Assembly: GCA_030604405.1 (NCBI GenBank)
Contig: JAUVVY010000008.1
Coordinates: 1 to 64,000, forward strand
Length of the DNA stretch: 64,000 nt
DNA from: a bacterium
GTDB lineage: Bacteria > Armatimonadota > Zipacnadia > Zipacnadales > UBA11051
Direction: 5' to 3'
Of the stretch, positions 32,399 through 41,241 are shown piece by piece; the first letter of the stretch is position 1; each line of letters opens with the position of its first letter. A model generated the notes under the pieces. The model was not told the DNA's origin. It searched no databases and saw only the letters and a list, made by a program, of their open reading frames with translations. The position numbers and the translations under genes are program-made.

Positions 32399-35086
32399 CT
32401 ACGAATCATCTGGGGAGGTCGCCGGGGCCATCCAGAAGTCGCGGAAGTTGGCCGCGCAGTCCTCTACCCCTATCCCAACGTAACCTCCGCTCAGCGGCTC
32501 CGAGTCCGTGAACTGCAGCGCTTCGACGTCATTGATGCGCAGACTGATCTGCCCGTTCAACTGGCTCACCACCACGTGGATGGCGCGCGGGCTGTTGCAA
32601 TGGTAACCCATCGTAATCCAGAAGCGCCGGTCCCTGGTTTCCGCAACTACCTGCCCAAGCCTCAAAAGCTGCGTGACCCGCCCGTTTTCTCCGGCAATCA
32701 AGAAGCGATAGCCGCTATCCGGTGAACGAGATTTGCCGCAGGTGACGAGGCTGATGTTGTAGTACGGGAAGTGCTGGTGACGGCCGCTGGTATAGCCCAG
32801 CGTGTGTTCGCTGACCCAGAAGTCCACCTGCAGATTGTGGGGTTGGGGGCGGATGTTGTAGGACATCGCGCGGCGAGTGCCCTTACCTGTGAGCCAGTAA
32901 TCCCAGGCGATGCACGTCAGGCCCGAATGGGCCATCCATTCGCCCTCTTGCGGCTGCCAATCGGTTTCTATCTCTCTGAACGCATAGTAGTGCGCGCGGC
33001 GGTTGCCCAGGCTGAGCTTGCCGATGATGGCCCCCGTTCCCCGCGCATAGGCGCAACACCGCCCTCCGAGCAGCGGCTGGTCATCCTTGTATGCGAGGCC
33101 TGCATCCCCGGCTGTTGCCACGACGTAATCGCCGTCGCGCCACAGCGACAAGTCATAGCTTGCTTGCGCACTGGTCTCCGCTTCGGCCACGATTTCGCCT
33201 CGGCGCAGTAACTTCAACCTCAGAGGGCTGCTCTGCGAGACCTCGAGAGCATAGCCGCTGCCTATGTCCCCATCTTCGCAGGCAAGCGCCAGGCCAAGAG
33301 TTGTGCCCTGGGGAATGGCGGAGTTTTCAGCGGTGATGACGGCATCGCCAGGGCAGGGCTGGAAGTACCAGAGCGCGGTGGGCCTGTCGCCATACGGGCC
33401 AGGGCCAAGGCCGGGCGGGCAGTCCGGGATGGTCTTGGCAGACCAGCGGCCGCCCCTGGGCTGCCAGACATATCCCAAGACCGGCCGCCTGGTGCCCTCG
33501 CGTTCCCCGGGAACATACTGCGGCTTGCCGCTGATGGCGGAGATTTCGGCTCCCGGTGGCAGGAGTTCTCCTGCTTCGAAATCGTCGAATTCCGCTTTGC
33601 CCGCTACGGACAGTCCGCAGCGTCCGGCACGCGGCCCGTCGAAATCATAGACCACTTCTTCGATGGCGCCAACTTTCGCGCACAGTCGGCCATGATCATA
33701 GGAAAGCCGCAAAGGGACATGCCCCGCCTTGTCTATCGGGCCTGTTGTCAGTATCGTTCTCTTGCCGTCCACGAACTTAGCGAGGGTATATTGGTCGGAC
33801 TCGGCGCTGAGTATGTAGCCGGACCGGCCCGTCCAGTTGAGACATACCCCCGCTGCCCCCGAAGCTGGCGTAACATCCGCCGCCACATACGTTGCCGGCC
33901 AGCCCGCACCAACGCGCAAGCAACGCGCCATCCGGTCGCTGCCGGCATGGAGAGACCCGTTTGCCAGATCCCAGTCTCCACCGGCGCGGTTCCAGCACCC
34001 GGCCAATACAGGTCGGTCGAAATCGTCTCTCGTGACATGGACGGAGCGCACGAGCACGTCATCGAACTTCGCCAGGCCCGGGCCATCGGCGAACAGACCC
34101 ACCCGGCCGCTGGTGAAAGCCGGCAGCGCCGACGCAAACAGTTCAATGCCGGCGACGCGGCAAGAGATGCGTTCGTCAACAGCTTCGACGGCCAACTCAT
34201 ACCAGGTATCCGCCCGCCACGAGACGGTTTCCTGCGCCAGGGCCTCTTCATGACCATCTCGCGTGAGACTCAGGGTGGCGATGCCCTCGCCTTCTGCCTC
34301 AGCGGGCTTCACAGAAAGCAGCGCGTAGTTGTCCGCGTCCTGGCAATAGAATACCAATCCCAGGCGCGTCCCGGCAGTCGCCCGCGCGGCCACTCGCGCC
34401 TGATAGCCGTCCCAGAAATCGTAGCCGGCCACCGCGACAGCTCGCTCGGCGTCTGTTACCTCGTACCAGGAGGCCCCGATCGGCCCCTTGTCGCCATGGT
34501 CGCGCTGAATGAGTGCATCGCGGTAGATGCCGATCTTCCAGGTGCCGGTCAACGGCTCCCAGACACTTGCCGAACCCTCCGGATCGAGGAATTCGTCGCT
34601 GAAATAGATGTCCGCGACCGGCTGAACGCGGAACTCCGCCATCTTTGCACCGGTCGCGGGCGCCACCTGGCCCTGCCCTTCGGTAAGCTCAGGACCTACG
34701 GGCTGGCCTTCGGCAAGCGCACGCCGGCTCCAGGTCCGCAGCAGCACCGCACCTTTCTGCGACACCTCCACCATCGGCACTCGGCGTTTGATATGGACCT
34801 CACCCGGGACTGCTGCCTTACCCTGAGCTATCATTCGCTTGTCACTCGCGCTCCAAAATGATAGCGTCGTCGCCTCAGCGCTAAATGTCAGCACCAGCCC
34901 GCCACTGTCGGCCCAGTCCAGCAGTATCTGCTGATGGGGTCCGATAGCCGACAGCGTGGCGAACACGTCATAGCCGCCGCCCTCGGCATCGGCGGCCAGC
35001 TCGGCGTTCGGCAGCGGCGCTGCGCCAGCCACAAGTGCCGCCAGATTGAGGCACACGATAGCTGCTAACAGGCGCACATGTTTCAA
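32399..35086 (-). CDS. Secreted LamG/concanavalin-like multidomain protein
   Basis: 895 residues. A TTG at 35086 with AGGAG seven bases upstream starts MKHVRLLAAIVCLNLAALVA (signal peptide, cleavage near GAA-PLPN). Three or four concanavalin-like jelly-roll modules follow, each with the DUF1080/LamG-type phrasing: FSDEFLDPEGSASVWEPLTG with RLGLVFYCQDADNYALLSV (about 185-270), FDRPVLAGCWNRAGGDWDLA (about 360), and the last ending ALQFTDSEPLSGGYVGIGVE with NFRDFWMA. Such modules bind or cleave extracellular glycans, but no catalytic signature is obvious. It is inserted between the truncated and intact mttB copies, antisense to both. Confidence 0.75.
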   Translation of the reverse strand: MKHVRLLAAIVCLNLAALVAGAAPLPNAELAADAEGGGYDVFATLSAIGPHQQILLDWADSGGLVLTFSAEATTLSFWSASDKRMIAQGKAAVPGEVHIKRRVPMVEVSQKGAVLLRTWSRRALAEGQPVGPELTEGQGQVAPATGAKMAEFRVQPVADIYFSDEFLDPEGSASVWEPLTGTWKIGIYRDALIQRDHGDKGPIGASWYEVTDAERAVAVAGYDFWDGYQARVAARATAGTRLGLVFYCQDADNYALLSVKPAEAEGEGIATLSLTRDGHEEALAQETVSWRADTWYELAVEAVDERISCRVAGIELFASALPAFTSGRVGLFADGPGLAKFDDVLVRSVHVTRDDFDRPVLAGCWNRAGGDWDLANGSLHAGSDRMARCLRVGAGWPATYVAADVTPASGAAGVCLNWTGRSGYILSAESDQYTLAKFVDGKRTILTTGPIDKAGHVPLRLSYDHGRLCAKVGAIEEVVYDFDGPRAGRCGLSVAGKAEFDDFEAGELLPPGAEISAISGKPQYVPGEREGTRRPVLGYVWQPRGGRWSAKTIPDCPPGLGPGPYGDRPTALWYFQPCPGDAVITAENSAIPQGTTLGLALACEDGDIGSGYALEVSQSSPLRLKLLRRGEIVAEAETSAQASYDLSLWRDGDYVVATAGDAGLAYKDDQPLLGGRCCAYARGTGAIIGKLSLGNRRAHYYAFREIETDWQPQEGEWMAHSGLTCIAWDYWLTGKGTRRAMSYNIRPQPHNLQVDFWVSEHTLGYTSGRHQHFPYYNISLVTCGKSRSPDSGYRFLIAGENGRVTQLLRLGQVVAETRDRRFWITMGYHCNSPRAIHVVVSQLNGQISLRINDVEALQFTDSEPLSGGYVGIGVEDCAANFRDFWMAPATSPDDS

Positions 35087-35355
35087 GGCTTTTCTCCTGG
35101 CGAGAGCAGGGACTTCGCACGCCATCGCTATTGTCTCGATGTGACCGAGATTGACAACATAGGCTGATGATCAGTGTAAGGTTCTTTGCTAGCTATAGTG
35201 ATTCCTTGCGGAGCCGGCTGTATAGTTGCAATAACTGGCGATCCGAAGGCCGCACAAACGTGCGTACCATCTCGACGCAGTGTGCCGGCAAAGGTTTATT
35301 CGCCGCCGTGGTCGAAGAATAATGATGGGAAATAGTACCGTGCTGAGGTGAAGCT

Positions 35356-36759
35356 ATGGACTGGCTTACGGACAGTGAAGTCGAGCAGATAAATGAGGCC
35401 AGCCTGGATGTTCTGGCCGAAACCGGCATCATGTTCGAATCTGAGTCGGTGCGCGCACTGCTACTGCAAAATGGCTGCAACGCGGGGCAGAAGGCTGACG
35501 TGATCCGGATCCCCCGGGAGCTTGTGTACGACTGCGTCCTGCAAGCGCCGGAGCGTATCAAGCTGGCCTCGCTGGACGGCTCGGTTGTTGAGATCGGTGC
35601 GGGCCGCCCGCCGGTGTATTGGACCGGCAATGCCCTGTACTTTGACGAGGGACGGACAATCCGGCCTATCGAAAAGCGCGACTTCATCAGCCTGTGCCGG
35701 GTGGCGCAGGAGCTGGCGATGATCCACGCTACGGTCGGCACCTCGCTAGCCGACTATCCGCCCTACAGCCGCGGTTTCGTCGCTCTGCGCATCATGGCGC
35801 AATACAGCACAAAGCACCTGCGGCCCTGCATCTACACGCCTGAGGGCACGGTGGCGATGCGCGAGATGGCGGAGGTGCTGGTCGGTAGCCAGGCGCTCTC
35901 CGCAAAGCCGATCTTCAGCCTCGGCTTCACCGCCGTCAGCCCTCTGCGCTGGTCGGCGATGGGCCTGGATTCGTTCGAGAAGAGCTCCGGCTACGGGATC
36001 CCGATCATGGTCAACTCCGAGCCCGTGGCGGGGGCGACGGGGCCGGTCACTCTCGCCGGCGCGCTGACGATTGCCAATGCAGAGGCCCTTGCGGGCGTGG
36101 TGGTGGTGCAGCTTCTGGAGCCCGGCCGGCCGACCATCTTCAACCTCGGCTTTACCCATACCATGGACATGAAAACCGCCGTGACGCGCACCGGCGGCCC
36201 GGAGTGTACGCTGATCCAATCTGCGGGTGCGCAGCTTGCCCGCTTCCACGGCATGCCCAGCGCGTCGTGGTCGAGTACCGAGAGCATGATGGCCGACGCG
36301 CAGGCCTCATACGAGAGCCTGCTGACTGGACTGACCCATGCCATCAGCGGCGTCAATATCATCTGGGGCGTGGGCACTCTCGAATCCACGCGCGTGATGT
36401 CGCTGCCGCAAATGGTCATAGATGACGAGCTGGCGCGCATGGCCAGTCGCGTGGCGGCAGGCATTGAGGTCAGCGAGGAAACAATCGCCCGCGATGTCAT
36501 CATGGAGATGGGCACCCAGGCCCAGTACCTGGCCGGCGACCATACGCTCGAGCATTTCCGGGAGCTGATAGACCCGCAGATTATCTACACCGGCCAGCGC
36601 GAGGGCTGGGAGCAGCGCGGCAGCACGAGCCTGCCCGAGGCGGCGCTGGCGAAGGCCGAAGAGATCCTCTGCGGCGAGCCGCAGATGCTGATTGACGAGG
36701 ACACCGATGCCGAGCTGGCGGCTATCGAAAACAGATACATGGAGAAGCTGACAACCTGA
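35356..36759 (+). CDS. MttB/MtgB-like corrinoid-dependent methyltransferase, non-pyrrolysine
   Basis: 467 residues of the trimethylamine methyltransferase superfamily (the non-pyrrolysine branch includes glycine-betaine methyltransferase MtgB). Family signatures: NEASLDVLAETGI (about 13-25), PVYWTGNALYFDEG, GFTAVSPLRWS, VNSEPVAGATGPVTLAGALT (about 218-237), LGFTHTMDMKTA and PSASWSSTESM; the barrel is complete. There is no in-frame amber codon, so it does not use pyrrolysine. The methylated substrate is unknown. No corrinoid protein (MtbC/MtgC-like), MtrH-like or activase gene is in the window. A GAGGTG lies six bases before ATG 35356. Its last codon TGA abuts the stop of the convergent ceramidase-like gene at 36760 (TGATCA). 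Confidence 0.9.
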   Translation: MDWLTDSEVEQINEASLDVLAETGIMFESESVRALLLQNGCNAGQKADVIRIPRELVYDCVLQAPERIKLASLDGSVVEIGAGRPPVYWTGNALYFDEGRTIRPIEKRDFISLCRVAQELAMIHATVGTSLADYPPYSRGFVALRIMAQYSTKHLRPCIYTPEGTVAMREMAEVLVGSQALSAKPIFSLGFTAVSPLRWSAMGLDSFEKSSGYGIPIMVNSEPVAGATGPVTLAGALTIANAEALAGVVVVQLLEPGRPTIFNLGFTHTMDMKTAVTRTGGPECTLIQSAGAQLARFHGMPSASWSSTESMMADAQASYESLLTGLTHAISGVNIIWGVGTLESTRVMSLPQMVIDDELARMASRVAAGIEVSEETIARDVIMEMGTQAQYLAGDHTLEHFRELIDPQIIYTGQREGWEQRGSTSLPEAALAKAEEILCGEPQMLIDEDTDAELAAIENRYMEKLTT

Positions 36760-38166
36760 TCACGTGGCGAAGAGGTCGTCGAGGACCTCTGCAGTGGCTT
36801 TCACCACCATATCCAGCGCTTCGGGAACCAGTTTAGCCCAGTAGCTGGTGTTGACTTCATGGCCGCCGCGCGTCAGGGCGTCGCTGGTCGGTATGTAGCC
36901 GACGTACTGCGTGGTGCAATGCGCCACGTACGTGAGCCGTGCAGGTGATGCCATCTTTATCCGCAGCTGCCCCTCAACAAACGGTTCGCCGGGCAAGCCG
37001 ACGATGGCTGAATCACCGATGCGCAACGCCTGAATCTCGTAGTCCAGCTCTCCCTCACGCTCTCTCTGCAGGTGCACGCTGAGGATACTTGCCGCCGTCA
37101 TCCAGTCGCTGTCAACGACCGTCCGTTTTTCGTCTTTCCACACCGGCTCCGGATTATCACCCAGAATGTCTTGCGCCCAGGCCAGCTCATCAGCCGGAAC
37201 TTCGCGGATTGGTATCTTCAAATGCCTGACCCGCCAGTCCAGCGTTGCTTCATCGCTGAATTGCAGGCTCTCGACTACTGGCCCGGCCGTCTCCGCCAGC
37301 ACCTGCCCCATGCGGCGGTGGTCCTCGACGTAATCGGGGTCGAACGGCGGCCAGGGGTTGATATTGCCGCACGCGCCGTTGAGCACCAGCGGCACGCACT
37401 GCTCGCCGTGCACTTCTTGCATCTCATCAGCCCACGCCCCCGGCCAGTCGGGCGACACAATCGGCCTGGGGAACACATGCACCGGATGACAGGTGTAGTG
37501 CAGCAGCATTGCTACGGTGCGCAGGTCATCACTGCGCAGACACATTACCCCCAGCTCCGGGTCAATCGGGCCTTCGAGGTAGCGGATCCAGGTCGGGCCC
37601 AGCGGTTCATCCCAGACATTCGGCCCCGGCATTCCCACAGTACCGTCGTCTCTCACCGCGCGGCGGTTGTGGGCCATGCGGCCTTCGATGCCGCTGGCCG
37701 TTCCGATCTGCACCGGCTGCAGGGCCGCGTCCGCCTGTGCTATGGCTTGGATCGCTCGGTCGGCTGCAAAGTCGCTGTAGCTTTTCTCGCCGCCACGGAT
37801 CCATTCGTATCCATCAGCAACCGGCGGGAAATCCTCATCGAGCATGAAGTAGCCCAGCGGCGGAGCGGAATGTGTCTGTGTGGCATGCACCATCACCGCG
37901 TCCGGCTCGAAGCCGAGTTCCCCGGCGCCTTTTCTGATCCGCGCCGTATAGGGCTCAGTGATGATGGTGACATCAAGCGTCAAGATGCACGGCTTCTTCC
38001 CGCCGCTGTCGAAGACCAGCGCTCTGGCGCATGTCGGTTCGATGATCCGCTCGGCGGGCCGGTGCAGGCCGACGGCTCCGGCCAGGTGAGTGCCCAATTG
38101 TGGCGTGATGTCAACCTGCGCCGCGCCCGCCCGTAGCTTTTCAGTCGCTTCAGTCGCGTCTGCCAT
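36760..38166 (-). CDS. Neutral/alkaline ceramidase-like hydrolase
   Basis: 468 residues of the neutral ceramidase superfamily (PF04734-type fold). Signatures: GAAQVDITPQLGTHLAGAVG (about 14-33), LTLDVTIITEPYT, MVHATQTHSAPPLGYF (about 91-106), HYTCHPVHVFPR (about 220) and LNGACGNINPWPPFD (about 254). Bacterial homologues are often uncharacterised sugar- or lipid-directed hydrolases rather than true ceramidases. No signal peptide. The ATG at 38166 (AAGGAG nine bases upstream) is preferred to 38175. It ends exactly where mttB ends (convergent). A membrane gene precedes it by 22 bp on the same strand, suggesting an operon. Confidence 0.85.
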   Translation of the reverse strand: MADATEATEKLRAGAAQVDITPQLGTHLAGAVGLHRPAERIIEPTCARALVFDSGGKKPCILTLDVTIITEPYTARIRKGAGELGFEPDAVMVHATQTHSAPPLGYFMLDEDFPPVADGYEWIRGGEKSYSDFAADRAIQAIAQADAALQPVQIGTASGIEGRMAHNRRAVRDDGTVGMPGPNVWDEPLGPTWIRYLEGPIDPELGVMCLRSDDLRTVAMLLHYTCHPVHVFPRPIVSPDWPGAWADEMQEVHGEQCVPLVLNGACGNINPWPPFDPDYVEDHRRMGQVLAETAGPVVESLQFSDEATLDWRVRHLKIPIREVPADELAWAQDILGDNPEPVWKDEKRTVVDSDWMTAASILSVHLQREREGELDYEIQALRIGDSAIVGLPGEPFVEGQLRIKMASPARLTYVAHCTTQYVGYIPTSDALTRGGHEVNTSYWAKLVPEALDMVVKATAEVLDDLFAT

Positions 38167-38188
38167 CAGTGCCATCTCCTTGCGGCTG

Positions 38189-38632
38189 TCAGTCCATCAT
38201 CGTCGGCAGCGTATAGGCTCCTGCTGCCATGAGCAGGCTCCCCAGGAACAGAAAGGCGGCGCAGACACAAAGATAGATGGCGACTTTTGCGGGGCCGTGT
38301 TCCTTTATCGCCGCAGCAAGATCTTCGGGCTCGAACGCTGCCCGGAAGAAGCCACGAAATACGCCAATGAACACCACCGCAAAAAAGATGTCGCCCAGTA
38401 TGAGCCAGACAGAACGCCGCATTGTCAGAAAGTCGAAGCATCCAAGGAACAACACGACAAACAAAGCCGCTTCCAGGGAAACCAGGATGGCCAGCACACG
38501 CACCTTACGCGGGCCGACCTTTTCCGCGAACTTGCGATCCCCCACGAGCTGCAAGGCCATGCCGCCGACTAGAATGGCCAGGACCAGAGACGCCGCCGCA
38601 TTCGTGACCAGCAAGATCGTAAGCACAATCAT
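38189..38632 (-). CDS. Hypothetical membrane protein, four TM helices
   Basis: 147 residues, no family recognised. Hydrophobic segments: MIVLTILLVTNAAASLVLAI (about 1-20), VRVLAILVSLEAALFVVLFL (about 45-64), WLILGDIFFAVVFIGVF (about 76-93) and VAIYLCVCAAFLFLGSLLMA (about 116-135). ATG 38632 with GGAGG ten bases upstream is preferred to 38680. It is next to the ceramidase-like gene, so it may be co-transcribed. Confidence 0.65.
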   Translation of the reverse strand: MIVLTILLVTNAAASLVLAILVGGMALQLVGDRKFAEKVGPRKVRVLAILVSLEAALFVVLFLGCFDFLTMRRSVWLILGDIFFAVVFIGVFRGFFRAAFEPEDLAAAIKEHGPAKVAIYLCVCAAFLFLGSLLMAAGAYTLPTMMD

Positions 38633-38711
38633 TTGCCCGCGGCCTCCTTTGACGAGCATTTCGTCCACGGCTCGTGTCAATTCTCTTCAGCACAGGCGCA
38701 AACTGCGTTGT

Positions 38712-39707
38712 TCAGACGGTCAGCGTCAATTCGCCGTCCGGCAGCCACTGCCGCAGATAGTCGCTGCTAATCTTCAGCTCAGAAAGCAGGTCGGCTTCAT
38801 TCTTGGTCGAGCCGGGGATGATTTCGGCGATAAGGAAGCTGTGGTCCACCGGCTCCAGATATTCGCTGATCGGACTGTTCTGTGCATTTTCGTGGCCGGT
38901 CTGAACTGCCTCCAGCAGCGGCTCGATTTCGATGTGCCCCCTGGCGTTGTACTCTTCTGTGAACGCCCAATGGTGCGAGCTTTCGGGTGTGGTCTGCTGC
39001 AGGTGGATGATTTCGGCGAACGGTGCCAGCCGCCGCGTCCATTCCAGGTGGTCCAGGTCCTCGCCCCGCAGACCGTAGCACATCCCGGCCATGTGCCCGA
39101 CATCAATGGTCAGATAGACGGGTATCGCGGGCCTCTGCTTGTTGATACCGATGAGAATATACTCGGCCTGCTGCATCGTCCACGGCACCTCGGAGGGGAT
39201 GTACATCTGCTCCAGGTAGATGGCGCCGATGCCCTTCTCCGCTCCGACATTGGCCAACTCGACGAGGGTGTCGCAGAGCCGGTCTATGGCGGCCTGATAG
39301 GAGCTTTCGTCCGCCATGACTTCCACGGAGATGGCATCCCAGTGGCCGCCGACGCGATCGGTGCCGATCGCCAGCGCGATGTCCATGGTCTGGTATATCC
39401 ACTGCTTCATCCGCTCGCGGCACGAAGCATCATAATGGGAAAGCCCGTGGAAGCGGTGTGTCGCCACACCTGTATAGACATCTGTGATATACACGCCGTA
39501 CTTTTCAGCGGCGGCTTTGACCTGCCCGGCGGTGCGCAACTGGTACTCGCGGTCGCCGGAGAAGAACGGGTCAATGACATCGGCGCAGAATTCGTGGGCG
39601 TCATACCCGATCTCTTTGGTCAACCGCATCCAGTTGTCCGGCTGCTCCCAGCGTCGGGTGATAAATGCTCCATTTACGCCCAGTTCCAACCTGACTTCTC
39701 GTGACAT
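38712..39707 (-). CDS. Sugar-phosphate isomerase/epimerase-like TIM barrel
   Basis: 331 residues of the xylose-isomerase-like/AP-endonuclease-2 barrel family. Catalytic-type residues: Glu in EFCADVIDPFF (about 40), His in ATHRFHGLSHYD (about 84), Glu in YLEQMYIPSE (about 166), Asp-x-x-His in LTIDVGHMAGM (about 202), and a final Glu near TEEYN. The nearest known types act on tetrose or pentose phosphates or keto-sugars, but the substrate is not evident. ATG 39707 with GGTGA six bases upstream. It is separated by 80 bp from the membrane gene on the same strand. Confidence 0.8.
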   Translation of the reverse strand: MSREVRLELGVNGAFITRRWEQPDNWMRLTKEIGYDAHEFCADVIDPFFSGDREYQLRTAGQVKAAAEKYGVYITDVYTGVATHRFHGLSHYDASCRERMKQWIYQTMDIALAIGTDRVGGHWDAISVEVMADESSYQAAIDRLCDTLVELANVGAEKGIGAIYLEQMYIPSEVPWTMQQAEYILIGINKQRPAIPVYLTIDVGHMAGMCYGLRGEDLDHLEWTRRLAPFAEIIHLQQTTPESSHHWAFTEEYNARGHIEIEPLLEAVQTGHENAQNSPISEYLEPVDHSFLIAEIIPGSTKNEADLLSELKISSDYLRQWLPDGELTLTV

Positions 39708-39737
39708 TTCCAATCACCGCAGTAACGATTTAGTTTG

Positions 39738-40076
39738 ATTTCAGCCGCCGGCGCTGTGGGTACGTTGCAGGCATCAACATCGCCCACCAGCGCCGCCGCG
39801 CGTTTCATTCCCCGGTGGCTTACAGTTCCAGGGCCACATTTCTCTGTCCGGCGGTCAAGCGCCTGCTGCTGTGGGGCAAAAAGCGCGCTTTGACCTGTCT
39901 ATTGGCGGGCCAGATGCCGCGCATTGCGGCTCGCCGTTATTGGATTCACCGCGCGGGAACATTTACGATAAATCTTTGTTAAACATTGATTTGCTGCTTG
40001 ACTAACACGCCGCGGTACAGGTATGCTATAGGCCGCATACAGAGTTGCTGCACATGCTGCCTGGGAGCGAGAAGCG
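39738..40076. other. Divergent intergenic region with a promoter for the PEP-CTERM gene
   Basis: About 340 bp. The right half is AT-rich (ATTTACGATAAATC near 39961) and holds TTGACT (39998-40003), an 18-bp spacer and TATGCT (40022-40027) pointing at the PEP-CTERM gene. The left part has no ORF or repeat that I recognise. Confidence 0.5.
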
Positions 40077-41102
40077 TTGCTCGGTAGAAAACTGCTCGTT
40101 GCATTTGTATTAGCATTGGGGCTGAGCGTATCGGCTGTCCATGCCGATTCTTACTTTTACGGTGTTGGCAACGACGAGGCCTGGTATGGCAGCCACGAGA
40201 TCTGGATGGAACTCGAGGATCTCCCCGAGTGGCACATCAATCGCTGTGCCAGTTGGGCCAACCGCCGCGGGTGGGACACGAGCGCTTCGATCTACACAGA
40301 TATTCAGGGCTATGCCAGCAGCCTCGAGGCGGGCGATGTGTTTCTGTTCTCGTATATGGGCCACGGCGGTTGGGATTGGCCTGACGCTAACAGCGATGAG
40401 GGCAGCACTAGCCGACCCGACTCGAACGACCCGACCCCGCCCAACCCTCCGCCCTACACCGGCGATGAAAGCATCGGGCGCTCTGGCGACTCCTCGACCT
40501 ATTGGATGCGGGATGACCAACTCGCCGATGCTTTCGCGGACTTCGATTCAGGCGTTGAGGTAGTCGTCATCTCGGGCGCCTGTCACTCCGGGGGGTTGGT
40601 CGGCGGCAGCAGCGACATTGACTACAGCGTCCCGGCTGGTAACGATGGCCTGTACGCGATGCTGGGAGCACCCGAGCATGGTACTAGTGTAGGTTATTAC
40701 GCCGGCTACAGTGAGACTTTTGGGGACTACTACAGACCCCTCCTGAGCGAGGCACTCCTCGCAACCCTCGAGCCAAACATTAGCTTTCCCGAATGGTACG
40801 ATGCCGCAATGACACACGGGGAAACACAGACGCACGAAACCAACGTGCCGTGGCAGGAGGAGAATCTCTTTCTGGAGTTTTGGCCGGAGTCCGAGTGGGT
40901 GCCGACTACGCAGGAAGAGACCTGGTACACCGACCACTGGGGGTGGCAGGAGTCTTATGCCCAACTCCGCCCCATCGAATACAACAGCCTCGACTCATCG
41001 CACGACCACCTGGTCGGCACGCCCGAACCGACAAGCACGAGTCTTGTGATTCTGGTCCTGCTGGGGGTAAGCGCCAAGCTGCGGAGGCGCAAGCAGAGCT
41101 AA
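40077..41102 (+). CDS. Exported caspase-like protein with PEP-CTERM sorting tail
   Basis: 341 residues. A signal peptide (LLVAFVLALGLSVSAVHA, residues about 5-22) is followed by a caspase/gingipain-type fold: FLFSYMGHGGWDWPD holds the catalytic-type His (about 98) and VVVISGACHSGGLVGG the Cys (about 166; SGACHSG is the usual caspase-family cysteine block). The C terminus is a PEP-CTERM signal: GTPEPTSTS, then a helix (LVILVLLGVSAKL) and RRRKQS. PEP-CTERM proteins are processed by exosortase and held at or released from the envelope; no exosortase gene is here. TTG 40077 with GGGAG nine bases upstream, a clear promoter, and a terminator at 41132 make it a single-gene unit. Confidence 0.85.
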   Translation: MLGRKLLVAFVLALGLSVSAVHADSYFYGVGNDEAWYGSHEIWMELEDLPEWHINRCASWANRRGWDTSASIYTDIQGYASSLEAGDVFLFSYMGHGGWDWPDANSDEGSTSRPDSNDPTPPNPPPYTGDESIGRSGDSSTYWMRDDQLADAFADFDSGVEVVVISGACHSGGLVGGSSDIDYSVPAGNDGLYAMLGAPEHGTSVGYYAGYSETFGDYYRPLLSEALLATLEPNISFPEWYDAAMTHGETQTHETNVPWQEENLFLEFWPESEWVPTTQEETWYTDHWGWQESYAQLRPIEYNSLDSSHDHLVGTPEPTSTSLVILVLLGVSAKLRRRKQS

Positions 41103-41131
41103 GCGCGGTTGTGAAATATCGTCAACACAAT

Positions 41132-41164
41132 GGCTCAGGCAAGATGCCTGAGCCGTTTTCTTTT
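41132..41164 (+). terminator. Intrinsic terminator after the PEP-CTERM gene
   Basis: GGCTCAGGCA (41132-41141), loop AGA, TGCCTGAGCC (41145-41154), then GTTTTCTTTT: a 10-bp perfect stem with a good U-tract. Confidence 0.9.
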
Positions 41165-41174
41165 CTCATGTCCC

Positions 41175-41241
41175 TTATTCTATCCCCTGCAGCCTTGCAG
41201 CGTTGCCCCAGAAGTAGTTGTCTATCTGAGTGTCGCTCGGG
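41175..41241 (-). pseudogene. Remnant of an amidohydrolase-2 gene 3' end
   Basis: Minus strand codons read SDTQIDNYFWGNAARLQGIE before stop, nearly the same as the end of the intact amidohydrolase at 11183 (SDTEVENYFWGNAAKLLGIE). Upstream of it the heparinase-like gene ends (stop 41242), so about 310 codons are missing. It is a deletion scar. Confidence 0.85.

Noticed and set aside
35356-36759. Pyrrolysine-containing MttB
   Set aside because: The frame contains no internal amber codon and no pyl genes are present.
37072-39704. Plus-strand ORFs of 354 and 475 aa opposite the ceramidase-like and TIM-barrel genes
   Set aside because: Antisense shadows; the minus-strand genes carry family signatures and SD sites.
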